DNA of 64,000 nucleotides from assembly GCA_934129885.1 (NCBI GenBank), contig CAKOWU010000001.1, forward strand, positions 62,001-126,000. The letters are read 5' to 3'. Shown here piece after piece: positions 8,053 through 16,739 of the stretch; positions within the stretch are counted from its first letter, which is position 1; every line of letters starts with the position of its first letter. Both the position numbers and the translations under genes were made by a program. The stretch is from an uncultured Bacilli bacterium (GTDB lineage Bacteria > Bacillota_I > Bacilli_A > RF39 > UBA660). Under the pieces are notes generated by a model. The model searched no databases. It worked only from the letters and a program-made list of their open reading frames with translations, and had not been told where the DNA came from.

Positions 8053-8397
8053 TCCTTCTACTAATTCAATTTGAACCATTAAGGCATCGTCGCCTTTTCT
8101 TTCATTTAATTTTAAGATTCTAGTGTAACCACCATTTCTGTTAGCATATCTAACTGCTAGATCGTCAAAGACTTTCTTTACAGTTTCTTTATCATTTTGT
8201 AAGAACGCTAATGCTTTTCTTCTGGCAACTAATGAACCATCTTTACCATAAGTAATCATTTTGTCAACGAATTTACGAGCTTCTTTCGCTCTTGTTTCAG
8301 TGGTGACTACTTTTTCGTTATTGATGATATCTTTAGTTAAGTTAGCAAGCATACTTCTTCTATGTTTATTGTCACGTCCTAATTTTCTATATGCCAT
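8041..8397 (-). CDS. rplQ: 50S ribosomal protein L17
   Basis: 118 residues from the ATG at 8397, preceded by AGGAGG at 7 nt; the upstream ATG at 8403 overlaps that site. L17 sits near the exit tunnel of the large subunit. The start MAYRKLGRDNKHRRSMLANL and the internal RKFVDKMITYGK and NRNGGYTRILK regions are typical. Last gene of the block, downstream of rpoA as in other bacteria; its stop is inside the terminator hairpin. Confidence 0.96.
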   Translation of the reverse strand: MAYRKLGRDNKHRRSMLANLTKDIINNEKVVTTETRAKEARKFVDKMITYGKDGSLVARRKALAFLQNDKETVKKVFDDLAVRYANRNGGYTRILKLNERKGDDALMVQIELVEGDAE

Positions 8398-8415
8398 TTT
8401 CATTCCTCCTAACTA

Positions 8416-9369
8416 TTAGTCTTCATCACGGAATTTAAGTCCCATGTCTTTGATTTTGTCTATAACTTCTTTTAATGATTTTTTACCTAAATTACGGATT
8501 TTCATCATTTCTAACTCTGATTTTTCTGTTAAATCACCTAATGTGTTGATGTTTGCTCTTTTTAGGCAATTATAGGCTCTTACAGAAAAGTCTAAATCGT
8601 CAATTGATGTTTCTAATTTCTTTAGTTTGTTATCTTCTTGTTTGGCGTTCATTATACCAGTAACATCTGCGATTTCACTTAAGTTTGTAACTATGTTTAA
8701 ATGTTCTATTAATATTTTTGCTCCTAGAGCCATCGCTTCTTCTGGTCTAATTGAACCGTTTGTTTCAACTTCCATTGTAAGTTTATCGTATGATGCGTCT
8801 TGTCCTACACGGGCACTATCTACATAGAAGTTTATTCTTTCAATTGGAGAGTATAGTGCATCAATTGCGATATATCCAATCGTATCATCTTCTATATATT
8901 TTTTATTATCATTAGATAGTACTGCACCTCTACCACTGGCAATGATAAAGTCCATATCTAATTTTCCACCTTCAGCAAGTGTTGCGATTACTTGATCTTT
9001 ATTGATAATTTCAACGTCAGAGTCACATTCTATATCGGCAGCGGTTACTACTCTTTCTTCATGGACAGATAGATGAGCAGTTTTTACTTCTTTTGAATTG
9101 TTTTTTACAACAATATTTTTTAGATTTAATATTATTGCTGTAACGTCTTCTACTACGCCGTCGATTGTTTGGAATTCATGCATTACACCATCGATTTTAA
9201 CTGCTACTATGGCAGAGCCTGGCATACTTGATAGCATAACTCTTCTTAATGCATTACCTAAAGTAATTCCAAATCCTCTTTCTAAAGGTTCTAATTCAAA
9301 TTTTCCATAATTATTATTTTCAACATATTCTGTTATTTTATATTCTGGTTTTTCAAAATTAAAATTCAT
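8416..9369 (-). CDS. rpoA: DNA-directed RNA polymerase subunit alpha
   Basis: 317 residues, normal length. The N-terminal domain (dimerisation and polymerase assembly) contains FGITLGNALRRVMLSSMPGS; a short linker leads to the C-terminal domain (residues ~245-310, NCLKRANINTLGDLTEKSE, then NLGKKSLKEV) that contacts DNA and activators. Position between rpsK and rplQ is the conserved alpha-operon order. AAAGGAG ribosome binding site upstream. Confidence 0.98.
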   Translation of the reverse strand: MNFNFEKPEYKITEYVENNNYGKFELEPLERGFGITLGNALRRVMLSSMPGSAIVAVKIDGVMHEFQTIDGVVEDVTAIILNLKNIVVKNNSKEVKTAHLSVHEERVVTAADIECDSDVEIINKDQVIATLAEGGKLDMDFIIASGRGAVLSNDNKKYIEDDTIGYIAIDALYSPIERINFYVDSARVGQDASYDKLTMEVETNGSIRPEEAMALGAKILIEHLNIVTNLSEIADVTGIMNAKQEDNKLKKLETSIDDLDFSVRAYNCLKRANINTLGDLTEKSELEMMKIRNLGKKSLKEVIDKIKDMGLKFRDED

Positions 9370-9387
9370 AAAGGACTCCTTTCTTTA

Positions 9388-9771
9388 TTATCCACGTGGT
9401 CTTTTTGGTGGACGACATCCATTATGTGGAATTGGTGTTACATCAGAGATTGAAGCGATTTCTAATCCTGCGGTTTGTAATGAACGTATTGCAGTTTCAC
9501 GTCCAGAACCTAATCCTTTTGCGAATACTTCTACTTTTTTCATTCCCATTTCTGCAGCGGCTTTTCCTGCGGCTTCAGCAGCCATACCAGCAGCGAATGG
9601 GGTAGATTTTTTACTTCCTTTAAATCCTAATGTTCCAGCAGAAGCCCAACTTATTGCATTACCCTCTTTATCTGTAAGGGTTACGATAGTGTTGTTGAAT
9701 GTTGAATGGATAAAAGCCTTACCTTCTGGGACATTCTTTTTAACTTTACGTTTTCTTGCTTTATAAGCCAT
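9388..9771 (-). CDS. rpsK: 30S ribosomal protein S11
   Basis: 127 residues, standard length. S11 forms part of the platform of the small subunit. Conserved AFIHSTFNNTIVTLTDKEGN and the C-terminal DVTPIPHNGCRPPKRPRG are present. Between rpsM and rpoA, in the usual order. Confidence 0.98.
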   Translation of the reverse strand: MAYKARKRKVKKNVPEGKAFIHSTFNNTIVTLTDKEGNAISWASAGTLGFKGSKKSTPFAAGMAAEAAGKAAAEMGMKKVEVFAKGLGSGRETAIRSLQTAGLEIASISDVTPIPHNGCRPPKRPRG

Positions 9772-9796
9772 ATATAATATCCTCCTTTTTTAAATA

Positions 9797-10162
9797 TTAT
9801 TTCTTTTTATTTGCTATTGTTACGGCTTTACCTTTACGAGTACGAGCATTTCTTCTTGTACTTTGTCCTCTTACTGGTAAACCTTTTTTGTGACGAGTAC
9901 CTTCATATGAATTGATTTCCATTTTGGTTTTTATATTCATATTTACTTCACGACGTAAATCACCTTCTGTTAGGTATTTGTTTACTTCGTCACGAATACT
10001 TGCTAACTCATCATTTGTTAAATCTTTTGCTTTTTTATCTTTATCAATTTTAGTAGCCTTTAATATTTTATTTGATGTACTTCTACCAATACCGTGAATT
10101 GCAGTTAATGCTATTTCAACTCTTTTATTATCAGGTACATCTACACCTTTAATACGTGCCAT
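9797..10162 (-). CDS. rpsM: 30S ribosomal protein S13
   Basis: 121 residues. S13 is in the head of the 30S subunit and contacts the P-site tRNA. Conserved ARIKGVDVPDNKRVEIALT and GLPVRGQSTRRNARTRKG are visible; the basic C-terminal tail is normal. Follows rpmJ and precedes rpsK. Confidence 0.98.
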   Translation of the reverse strand: MARIKGVDVPDNKRVEIALTAIHGIGRSTSNKILKATKIDKDKKAKDLTNDELASIRDEVNKYLTEGDLRREVNMNIKTKMEINSYEGTRHKKGLPVRGQSTRRNARTRKGKAVTIANKKK

Positions 10163-10176
10163 TTTATCGCCTCCTA

Positions 10177-10290
10177 TTAACCTTGTCTTTGTTTATGTCT
10201 TGGGTTTTCACAAATTACCAAAACTTTACCTTTTCTTTTGATTATTTTACATTTGTCGCATATTTTTTTAACTGATGGTCTTACCTTCAT
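10177..10290 (-). CDS. rpmJ: 50S ribosomal protein L36
   Basis: A 37-codon gene found by reading the gap between infA and rpsM. The protein begins MKVRPSVKKICDKCKIIKRK and ends CENPRHKQRQG. Three Cys and one His (C-x2-C, C, H) form the zinc ribbon of the C+ type. AGGAGG lies just before the ATG. Position after infA is conserved in Firmicutes. Confidence 0.97.
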   Translation of the reverse strand: MKVRPSVKKICDKCKIIKRKGKVLVICENPRHKQRQG

Positions 10291-10304
10291 TTTAATCCCT
10301 CCTA

Positions 10305-10568
10305 TTATTTTCTATAGGTTATACGCCCGCGTGTTAAATCATATGGTGATAATTCAACTGTTACTCTATCACCTTTTAAAATGCGAATATGGTTTAAACG
10401 CATTTTACCAGAAACGCGAGCCTTAATAACATGTTTGTTTTCAAGTGTTACTACAAATTCTCCCCCAGGGATAACATCTTCTACAAGTCCCTCAAGTTCG
10501 ATAACATCTTGTTTGACCTTTTTGGTAACTTCTTTATTTTGTTTAAAGTTGTTTCTCTTTTTGGCCAT
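10305..10568 (-). CDS. infA: Translation initiation factor IF-1, N-terminally extended
   Basis: 87 residues from the ATG at 10568, with AGGAGG 8 nt upstream; the GTG three codons earlier is inside the ribosome binding site. The OB fold is intact (KHVIKARVSGKMRLNHIRIL, then VTVELSPYDLTRGRITYR). IF-1 is normally ~72 residues; here about 15 basic, Asn/Lys-rich residues (NNFKQNKEVTKKVKQ) are inserted after MAKKR. Neighbours adk and rpmJ are conserved; map, which often lies between adk and infA, is absent. Confidence 0.96.
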   Translation of the reverse strand: MAKKRNNFKQNKEVTKKVKQDVIELEGLVEDVIPGGEFVVTLENKHVIKARVSGKMRLNHIRILKGDRVTVELSPYDLTRGRITYRK

Positions 10569-10573
10569 TATTA

Positions 10574-11221
10574 TCACCTCCTGGTTAATATATTATCTAT
10601 TACGCCTTCTATTTGTTTAAATGTGTGTTCGGCGGTCACACCACTATTAACATGATAAACAACATTTTGTTTTTCATAATATTCTATAAGTGGTTCTGTT
10701 TCTTTTTCATATGTATTATATCTTTTCTCAAAAGTTTCTTTTGTATCATCATTTCTTTTTATTAGGGTATGATGACAATGATTACATAGTCCTTTTTTTA
10801 AAGGCTTTGAGCCTTCTATTAATTCGTTAAAAACCTCACCACAGTTTGGGCAAGAAACTCTACCTGTTATACGCTTTTCAGCAATATCTTTTGGTGTGTC
10901 TAAAACAAATACTGTTCCTTGCTCTTTTTTTAGGCTTTTTAGTATGTTTTCATATATTTTTGCTTGTTTTAAATTTCTAGGAAAGCCATCTAAAACGAAA
11001 CCGTTATTGCAGTCGTCTTCATTTAGTCTCTCTTCTAATAGTTTTGAGACTACTTCATCAGATACGAATTTACCATTATTTATTAATTTATTTATTTCTT
11101 CGTCATGGCAATTTCTAAGTAAATCCCCAGTACTAATATGCGGAAGATTATACTTTTCGCTGACTCTTACTGATTGGGTCCCCTTACCTGCGGCAGGTGG
11201 TGCTATAAATAATATATTCAT
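10574..11221 (-). CDS. adk: Adenylate kinase (zinc-binding LID)
   Basis: 215 residues. It converts ATP + AMP to 2 ADP. The P-loop is APPAAGKGTQ (residues ~7-16). DGFPRNLKQA binds AMP. The LID carries Cys124, Cys127, Cys146 and Cys149 (CPNC and CNHC), the structural zinc form common in Gram-positives. The start overlaps the secY stop as TAATG, showing the conserved secY-adk coupling. Confidence 0.97.
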   Translation of the reverse strand: MNILFIAPPAAGKGTQSVRVSEKYNLPHISTGDLLRNCHDEEINKLINNGKFVSDEVVSKLLEERLNEDDCNNGFVLDGFPRNLKQAKIYENILKSLKKEQGTVFVLDTPKDIAEKRITGRVSCPNCGEVFNELIEGSKPLKKGLCNHCHHTLIKRNDDTKETFEKRYNTYEKETEPLIEYYEKQNVVYHVNSGVTAEHTFKQIEGVIDNILTRR

Positions 11222-12486
11222 TAATGCCCTCTTCTTCTTTGTTTATAACTTTTGCTTATCATATTACTTTCTAATTGTTTATATGCTTCTAAAACTACTC
11301 CAACAACAATGATAAGTCCGGTGCCACCAATTTTTACGTCAGTTGGCAATGATGAGAACCACCCAAATATGTATGGAAGGCCTGAAACTGCCGCTAGGAA
11401 TAATGAACCTACAACGGTAATTCTTATTAATACTTTACTAACATATTTTTCGGTTTCTTCTCCTGGTCTTACACCTGGAATATAGCCACCATTTTTTTGT
11501 AAATTTTCGGCTAATTCTTTGGGTTTAATTGTAACGAAGGTATAAAAGTAAGAAAATAATATAATGAATAGTACATATAGTACAAATCCTGTTCCTGATG
11601 ATATTGTTAACCATTTATTGACAAATGCCATCCAACTATCGTTGTTCGCAAATTGTGCAATCAAGGCTGGAACGGATATTAATGCGGCAGCAAATATTAC
11701 AGGGATAACGCCCGCTGAATTTAATCTAAAAGGCATATATGTATTACTACCACCATAACTACTTACTGTTTTATTAGCGTATTGTACTGGAATTCTTCTT
11801 TCGGCAAGTTGTATGTATAATACGCCTAATACTACAATTAGATATATTAGAGCAAATACACCGAATGAAAGAACTCCTAAAAATGTAGTTTGTGTTGTTG
11901 TGGTATCAACAAGTGTTTTCCATGCTTCTGAAAACATATATGGAGTACTTGCTAGAATACCAGCCATAATAATCATTGATATTCCGTTTCCTATACCTTT
12001 GGTAGTAATTCTATCACCAAGCCATAGTAGGAATGCGGTTCCGGCGGTAAGTACAAGGGCTGTTTGAACATATTCTATTATTTCACCATCTGATACGAAG
12101 GCAAATGAGAATAAGTATCCTTGTACAAATGCAAGAATGATACCTAATATCCTTGTTATTTGGTTTATTTTATTTCTACCTGTTTGTCCTTGCTTAGATA
12201 GTTCTGTAAAATAAGGAACTATATCCATTTGTAATAATTGCATTACAATGGATGCTGTAATGTAAGGCATGACACCGAGTGCAAAGATTGAAAAGTTTTG
12301 CATGGCACCACCACCCATCATGTCTAACAGTTTTAGGAAACTAACATCTAATTGTTTATTATCAACGCCTGGAACTACTACGGCAGTTCCAAGTTTGAAT
12401 ATAAATAAGCAGAATAGGGTAAAATATATTTTTTTTCTTAAATCTTTATTCGCTGGGCTTGTTATTTGTTTAAGACGCTTAAACAA
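11221..12486 (-). CDS. secY: Protein translocase subunit SecY
   Basis: 421 residues with about ten transmembrane helices, the channel of the Sec export pathway in the membrane. Typical signatures: KIYFTLFCLFIFKLGT, the plug region with MMGGGAMQNFSIFALGVMPY, and YVSKVLIRITVVGSLFLAAV near the C-terminus. It must export the surface proteins in this window. Located between rplO and adk as usual. Confidence 0.98.
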   Translation of the reverse strand: MFKRLKQITSPANKDLRKKIYFTLFCLFIFKLGTAVVVPGVDNKQLDVSFLKLLDMMGGGAMQNFSIFALGVMPYITASIVMQLLQMDIVPYFTELSKQGQTGRNKINQITRILGIILAFVQGYLFSFAFVSDGEIIEYVQTALVLTAGTAFLLWLGDRITTKGIGNGISMIIMAGILASTPYMFSEAWKTLVDTTTTQTTFLGVLSFGVFALIYLIVVLGVLYIQLAERRIPVQYANKTVSSYGGSNTYMPFRLNSAGVIPVIFAAALISVPALIAQFANNDSWMAFVNKWLTISSGTGFVLYVLFIILFSYFYTFVTIKPKELAENLQKNGGYIPGVRPGEETEKYVSKVLIRITVVGSLFLAAVSGLPYIFGWFSSLPTDVKIGGTGLIIVVGVVLEAYKQLESNMISKSYKQRRRGH

Positions 12487-12930
12487 TTAAATCACCTCTG
12501 CTTTTCCACCTATTTTTTCTATTGTTTCTTTTGCAGAACTAGAAAATTTATTAGCCTTAACAGTTAATTTTCTTTCTAATTTACCTTGTCCTAACACTTT
12601 GATACCATCTTTAGTGTTTTTTACTAATCCCATGTCTTTTAATATTTCTGGAGTAACTTCTGCTCCATCTTCAAATTTATTTAAATCATCTAAGTTAATT
12701 ATTGCGTATACTTTTTTGAAGTTAGCGTTTGAAAAACCTCTCTTTGGTAATCTTCTGAATAATGGAGTTTGTCCACCTTCAAATCCAATTCTAACTCCTC
12801 CACCACTTCTTGAGTTTTGTCCGTTTTCTCCTCTACCAGCGGTTTTTCCGGTTCCGCTTCCTGGTCCACGGCCTACTCTTTTTCTGGCTTTTGTAGCATA
12901 TGGATTTGGTTTTACTGTATTAAGTTTCAT
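12487..12930 (-). CDS. rplO: 50S ribosomal protein L15
   Basis: 147 residues. The Gly/Arg-rich N-terminus (RKRVGRGPGSGTGKTAGRGE) and FEGGQTPLFRRLPKRGF are diagnostic. L15 helps late 50S assembly. Its ATG directly abuts the rpsE stop, leaving no place for rpmD (L30), which normally separates them. Confidence 0.98.
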   Translation of the reverse strand: MKLNTVKPNPYATKARKRVGRGPGSGTGKTAGRGENGQNSRSGGGVRIGFEGGQTPLFRRLPKRGFSNANFKKVYAIINLDDLNKFEDGAEVTPEILKDMGLVKNTKDGIKVLGQGKLERKLTVKANKFSSSAKETIEKIGGKAEVI

Positions 12931-13436
12931 TATAAAATCTCCTCCACTTTCTTACCACGTAATTTTGCAATTTGTTCAGCAGTTTTTTGTTTCTTTAATG
13001 CATCTAAAGTAGCATATGCCATATTAACTTTGGTATTTGAACCTAATGATTTAGATAAAATATCTTTAACACCTGCAAGTTCTAGGACTGCTCTTACAGG
13101 ACCACCGGCTTTTACTCCAGTACCTTTTGATGCTGGTTTTAGCATAACTTTACTGGCACCTCTTACACCAATGGCTTCATGTGGGATTGTGTGTTCATCA
13201 ACTAACGCAACTTTGGTAATATTTTTTGTAGCAGCGGCAGTAGCTTTTTTTATTGCATCAGGTACTTCAGCAGCCTTACCTGAACCAATTCCTACTTTAC
13301 CTTTTCTATCTCCTACAACAACTGTTGCTGCAAAACGTAATTGACGTCCACCTTTTGTTACTTTTGTAACACGTCCAATATTGATAACTTCGTCATCATA
13401 TAACTTTGGACGGGCTTCTCTTCTTCTGGTTTGCAT
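12930..13436 (-). CDS. rpsE: 30S ribosomal protein S5
   Basis: 168 residues. S5 takes part in decoding accuracy. The double-stranded RNA-binding-like N-terminal region (VTKVTKGGRQLRFAATVVVG) and the C-terminal SLGSNTKVNMAYATLDAL are conserved. Followed immediately by rplO; rpmD is missing. Confidence 0.98.
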   Translation of the reverse strand: MQTRRREARPKLYDDEVINIGRVTKVTKGGRQLRFAATVVVGDRKGKVGIGSGKAAEVPDAIKKATAAATKNITKVALVDEHTIPHEAIGVRGASKVMLKPASKGTGVKAGGPVRAVLELAGVKDILSKSLGSNTKVNMAYATLDALKKQKTAEQIAKLRGKKVEEIL

Positions 13437-13449
13437 TTAAGTTCCTCCT

Positions 13450-13812
13450 TTAGAATTCTAATCCATTTTCGCGAGCAGCATCTGCTAGTGCTTTTACACG
13501 TCCATGATATAAGTATCCGCCTCTATCGAATACTACTTTTGTAATTTTTGCTTTCTTCGCTCTTTTAGCAATTAATTCTCCAACTTTGGCAGCTGCTTCT
13601 ACATTTCCACCATTTTCTAGTTTCAATTCTTTATCAATTGAAGAAGCACTTACTAAAGTTTTACCTTCACTATCATCAATGATTTGAGCAAAGATATTGC
13701 TATTAGATCTAAATACGTTAAGTCTAGGTGTTTCAGTTGTGCCAGAAACTGTTTTTCTGACTCTTTGATGTCTAGCCTCACGTACTTTATTACGATTAAC
13801 TTTTTTTATCAT
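13450..13812 (-). CDS. rplR: 50S ribosomal protein L18
   Basis: 120 residues. L18 binds 5S rRNA. Basic N-terminus (RHQRVRKTVSGTTETPRLNV), FRSNSNIFAQIIDD and C-terminal YHGRVKALADAARENGLEF are typical. Between rplF and rpsE in the spc-type order. Confidence 0.98.
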   Translation of the reverse strand: MIKKVNRNKVREARHQRVRKTVSGTTETPRLNVFRSNSNIFAQIIDDSEGKTLVSASSIDKELKLENGGNVEAAAKVGELIAKRAKKAKITKVVFDRGGYLYHGRVKALADAARENGLEF

Positions 13813-13837
13813 AATATCGTCTCCTTTATTTTTTTAA

Positions 13838-14368
13838 TTAAGCAGCTTTTTTACCAACTTTACGAATAATGTGTTCGTCTGCATAACGAATTCCTTTACC
13901 TTTATATGGTTCAGGTTTTCTGATTTTTCTAACATTAGCCGCAAATTCGCCAACTAATTGTTTATCTATTCCTTTTACAGTAAGTTCTGTGTTACTTGGA
14001 TTATCTAAAGTAATTCCTGCTGGTACTTCTAATTCTACTGGATGAGAATATCCTGCAGTTACTACTAAAGTATTACCTTTAACATTAAATCTATATCCTA
14101 CACCTACTGCTTCAAGTTTCTTTTCAAAACCTTTAGTTACACCAATTATTATATTATTGATATTAGCGTTAGCTGTTCCATGGAAATTTTTATAAGCATC
14201 ATTTTTTCTTTCTAATCTTACTTCATTTCCCTCTACTTTTACAGTAATATTTTTGTTTATTTCAGTAGAAAGTTCACCTTTTGGCCCTTTAACTGTAACA
14301 ATATTACCGTCTGTCTGTAGTGTAACATTTTCAGGTAATGTTATAATTCTGTTCCCAATTCGACTCAT
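13838..14368 (-). CDS. rplF: 50S ribosomal protein L6
   Basis: 176 residues, two repeated domains. L6 lies near the factor-binding site of the large subunit. Start MSRIGNRIITLPENV and the C-terminal signature EPYKGKGIRYADEHIIRKVG are diagnostic. Order rpsH-rplF-rplR is standard. Confidence 0.98.
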   Translation of the reverse strand: MSRIGNRIITLPENVTLQTDGNIVTVKGPKGELSTEINKNITVKVEGNEVRLERKNDAYKNFHGTANANINNIIIGVTKGFEKKLEAVGVGYRFNVKGNTLVVTAGYSHPVELEVPAGITLDNPSNTELTVKGIDKQLVGEFAANVRKIRKPEPYKGKGIRYADEHIIRKVGKKAA

Positions 14369-14381
14369 AGTTTTTTCCTTT

Positions 14382-14774
14382 CTACCAAACGTATGCTAAA
14401 ACCTCGCCACCAAGTTTATTTGATTTAGCATTTTTACCTGTCATAACTCCTTTTGAAGTTGATACGATAGCAATACCTAATCCATTTAATACTGATGGCA
14501 TTTCTTCAGCTTTTGCATATACACGTAATCCTGGTTTTGATATTCTTTTTAGACCAGTAATTACTCTTTCTTTTTTATCTCCATATTTAAGAGTTAAAAT
14601 AATAGTGTTTTGGACTTTATCATTTGTTATTTTATAATCTACGATATAGCCTTCTTCTTTTAAGATTTTTGCAATTTCTTCCTTTATGTTTGAAGCAGGT
14701 ACTTCTACACTTTCATATTTCATTTGATTTGCATTACGTATTCTTGTAAGCATATCTGCGATTGGATCTGTCAT
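14382..14774 (-). CDS. rpsH: 30S ribosomal protein S8
   Basis: 130 residues. S8 is a primary binder of 16S rRNA. Start MTDPIADMLTRIRNANQ and C-terminal GIAIVSTSKGVMTGKNAKSN are diagnostic. Preceded by the zinc-type S14 gene. Confidence 0.98.
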   Translation of the reverse strand: MTDPIADMLTRIRNANQMKYESVEVPASNIKEEIAKILKEEGYIVDYKITNDKVQNTIILTLKYGDKKERVITGLKRISKPGLRVYAKAEEMPSVLNGLGIAIVSTSKGVMTGKNAKSNKLGGEVLAYVW

Positions 14775-14805
14775 TTATATCCTCCCTTCACTCTTATATC
14801 AAATA

Positions 14806-14991
14806 TTACCAACTTGATTTAGTAACACCTGGTATTTGTCCTTTATAAGCTAAGTTTCTAAAGCATATACGGCATATTCCGTATTTTCTAAGTACTGAAT
14901 GTGGTCTTCCACATATAGAACATCTTGTGTATGCTCTTACTTTATATTTAGGCTTTCTACTTGCTTTTACGATCATACTTTTTCTAGCCAT
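14806..14991 (-). CDS. rpsN: 30S ribosomal protein S14, zinc type
   Basis: 61 residues, the short zinc form with CSICG and CRICF. Start MARKSMIVKASRKPKYKVRA is typical of Firmicutes. S14 is in the 30S head. Between rplE and rpsH. Confidence 0.98.
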   Translation of the reverse strand: MARKSMIVKASRKPKYKVRAYTRCSICGRPHSVLRKYGICRICFRNLAYKGQIPGVTKSSW

Positions 14992-15007
14992 AAATTCCTC
15001 CTAATTG

Positions 15008-15547
15008 TTATTTTTTAAATGGCATACCGAAACCTTTTAGTAAATCTAATGCTTCTTCATTAGTTTCTGCAGTTGTAACAAAAACTATATCCATTCCACG
15101 TACTTTTACTACGTTATCATATTCTATTTCAGAGAAAATTAATTGTTCATTTAATCCTAGAGTATAATTACCTCTACCATCAAATGACTTATTACTGATA
15201 CCTCTAAAGTCTCTAACACGTGGTAGTGTAATACTTATTAGTTTATCTAAGAAGTTGTACATGTTATCGCCTCTTAAAGTTACTTTGCAGCCAATTGCTT
15301 GACCTTGTCTAATTTTAAATCCAGCGATAGCCTTTTTTGCTTTTGTTACAACTGGTTGTTGTCCAGTGATTGCTTTTAAGTCTGCGACTGCAGCATCGAT
15401 TAATTTTGAATTGCTAGCACCATCACCAACACCCATGTTTACAACGATTTTTTCTAGTTTTGGTGTTTCCATAACACTTTTATAATTATATTTTTCTCTT
15501 AAATTTGGCATTATTTCTTTACTATATTTTTCTTTTAGGCGGTTCAT
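15008..15547 (-). CDS. rplE: 50S ribosomal protein L5
   Basis: 179 residues. L5 binds 5S rRNA and forms part of the central protuberance. Conserved KIVVNMGVGDGASNSKLID and LPRVRDFRGISNKSFDGRGN are present. Order rplX-rplE-rpsN is standard. Confidence 0.98.
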   Translation of the reverse strand: MNRLKEKYSKEIMPNLREKYNYKSVMETPKLEKIVVNMGVGDGASNSKLIDAAVADLKAITGQQPVVTKAKKAIAGFKIRQGQAIGCKVTLRGDNMYNFLDKLISITLPRVRDFRGISNKSFDGRGNYTLGLNEQLIFSEIEYDNVVKVRGMDIVFVTTAETNEEALDLLKGFGMPFKK

Positions 15548-15567
15548 TTCTGTATCCTCCTTTCAGG

Positions 15568-15876
15568 TTAGTCAAGTTTTTCATTAGATTTTCTTGACAC
15601 TCTTACTTTTTTACCATCTTTTGTAGTTGTATGTCCAATTCTTGACGCTTTTTTTGTTTTTGGATCAATTATCATTACGTTTGACGCATCAAGTGGTCTT
15701 TCGATTTCAATAATTTCTCCATTTTGTCCACCGTTTGGTTTAACATGCTTATGAGCAATATTAACACCTTCAACGATAACTTTATTATCCGCTTTAAGGG
15801 TTTTAAGAATTTTGCCTTCTTTACCTTTGTCTTTTCCGGCAATGACAACAACATTATCTCCTTGTTTTAATCTCAT
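15568..15876 (-). CDS. rplX: 50S ribosomal protein L24
   Basis: 102 residues with an N-terminal KOW motif (KQGDNVVVIAGKDKGKEGKI). L24 initiates large-subunit assembly. IAHKHVKPNGGQNGEIIEIE is typical. Follows rplN. Confidence 0.98.
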   Translation of the reverse strand: MRLKQGDNVVVIAGKDKGKEGKILKTLKADNKVIVEGVNIAHKHVKPNGGQNGEIIEIERPLDASNVMIIDPKTKKASRIGHTTTKDGKKVRVSRKSNEKLD

Positions 15877-15893
15877 ATTCTTCCTCCAAACGA

Positions 15894-16262
15894 TTATAAT
15901 ACTTCTTTAGCAAGTGATACTATTTTCATGAAATCTTTTTCACGAAGTTCACGCGCTATTGGTCCAAAGACACGAGTTCCAACAGGTGATTTGTCATCTT
16001 TAATGATTATGCAAGCATTATCATCAAATTTGATATATGACCCATCTTCTCTTCTTAGTCCTTGTTTAGTTCTAACGATAACGGCTTTAACAACTTTTCC
16101 TTTGCCAACTGTTCCGTTAGGTGTTGCCTTTTTTACTGTTCCGACAACTATATCTCCAATGTTTCCTGTTTTTACTTTGCTGCCACCTAATACTCCCATG
16201 ACTAATAGTTCGCGAGCACCAGAATTGTCAGCTACTTTTAAACGGGTTTCATGTTGAATCAT
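15894..16262 (-). CDS. rplN: 50S ribosomal protein L14
   Basis: 122 residues, standard length. L14 lies at the subunit interface. Start MIQHETRLKVADNSGARELL and end GPIARELREKDFMKIVSLAK are diagnostic. Confidence 0.98.
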   Translation of the reverse strand: MIQHETRLKVADNSGARELLVMGVLGGSKVKTGNIGDIVVGTVKKATPNGTVGKGKVVKAVIVRTKQGLRREDGSYIKFDDNACIIIKDDKSPVGTRVFGPIARELREKDFMKIVSLAKEVL

Positions 16263-16280
16263 AATTAATCCTCCTTATTG

Positions 16281-16535
16281 TTATAAAATAACTGCTTTTT
16301 CTACTACCTCAACTAAACGATAATGTTTTGTCTTTGATAGTGGTCTTGTTTCAGCAATTCTTACTGTATCGCCAACACTTGCTTCATTTTTTTCATCATG
16401 TGCAGCATATTTTTTAGAGTATTTTACTCTTTTTCCATATAATTTATCTTTTGTGTAAGTTTCTACTAATACTGTAATGGTTTTGTTATTAGTACTACTA
16501 ACAACTTTACCAGTTAATTCATGTTTTCTTTCCAT
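16281..16535 (-). CDS. rpsQ: 30S ribosomal protein S17
   Basis: 84 residues, OB fold. S17 is a primary 16S rRNA binder. Conserved LTGKVVSSTNNKTITVLVET and KYAAHDEKNEASVGDTVRI are present. Order rpmC-rpsQ-rplN is standard. Confidence 0.97.
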   Translation of the reverse strand: MERKHELTGKVVSSTNNKTITVLVETYTKDKLYGKRVKYSKKYAAHDEKNEASVGDTVRIAETRPLSKTKHYRLVEVVEKAVIL

Positions 16536-16544
16536 AGTTACCTC

Positions 16545-16739
16545 CTAGTTCTCTTCTTTTCTTTCACGCATAATGGTTTTCATTTTCGCGATTTCTTTTC
16601 TTAATTCTTTGATTCTAGATGGTTTTTCAAGAGTACCAGTGGCCTGACTGAAACGTAGGTTGAATAATTCTTCTTTATTTTCAGCAACTTTTGCAACTAT
16701 TTCTTCATCGCTTAATTCTCTGATTTCACTAGTTTTCAT
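16545..16739 (-). CDS. rpmC: 50S ribosomal protein L29
   Basis: 64 residues from the ATG at 16739; a GTG at 16751 is possible but the family starts at MKTSEIRELS. GTGGTG lies upstream. Two-helix protein at the tunnel exit. The C-terminal KPSRIKELRKEIAKMKTIMR is typical. The start overlaps the 3' end of rplP by 11 bp. Confidence 0.95.
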   Translation of the reverse strand: MKTSEIRELSDEEIVAKVAENKEELFNLRFSQATGTLEKPSRIKELRKEIAKMKTIMRERKEEN

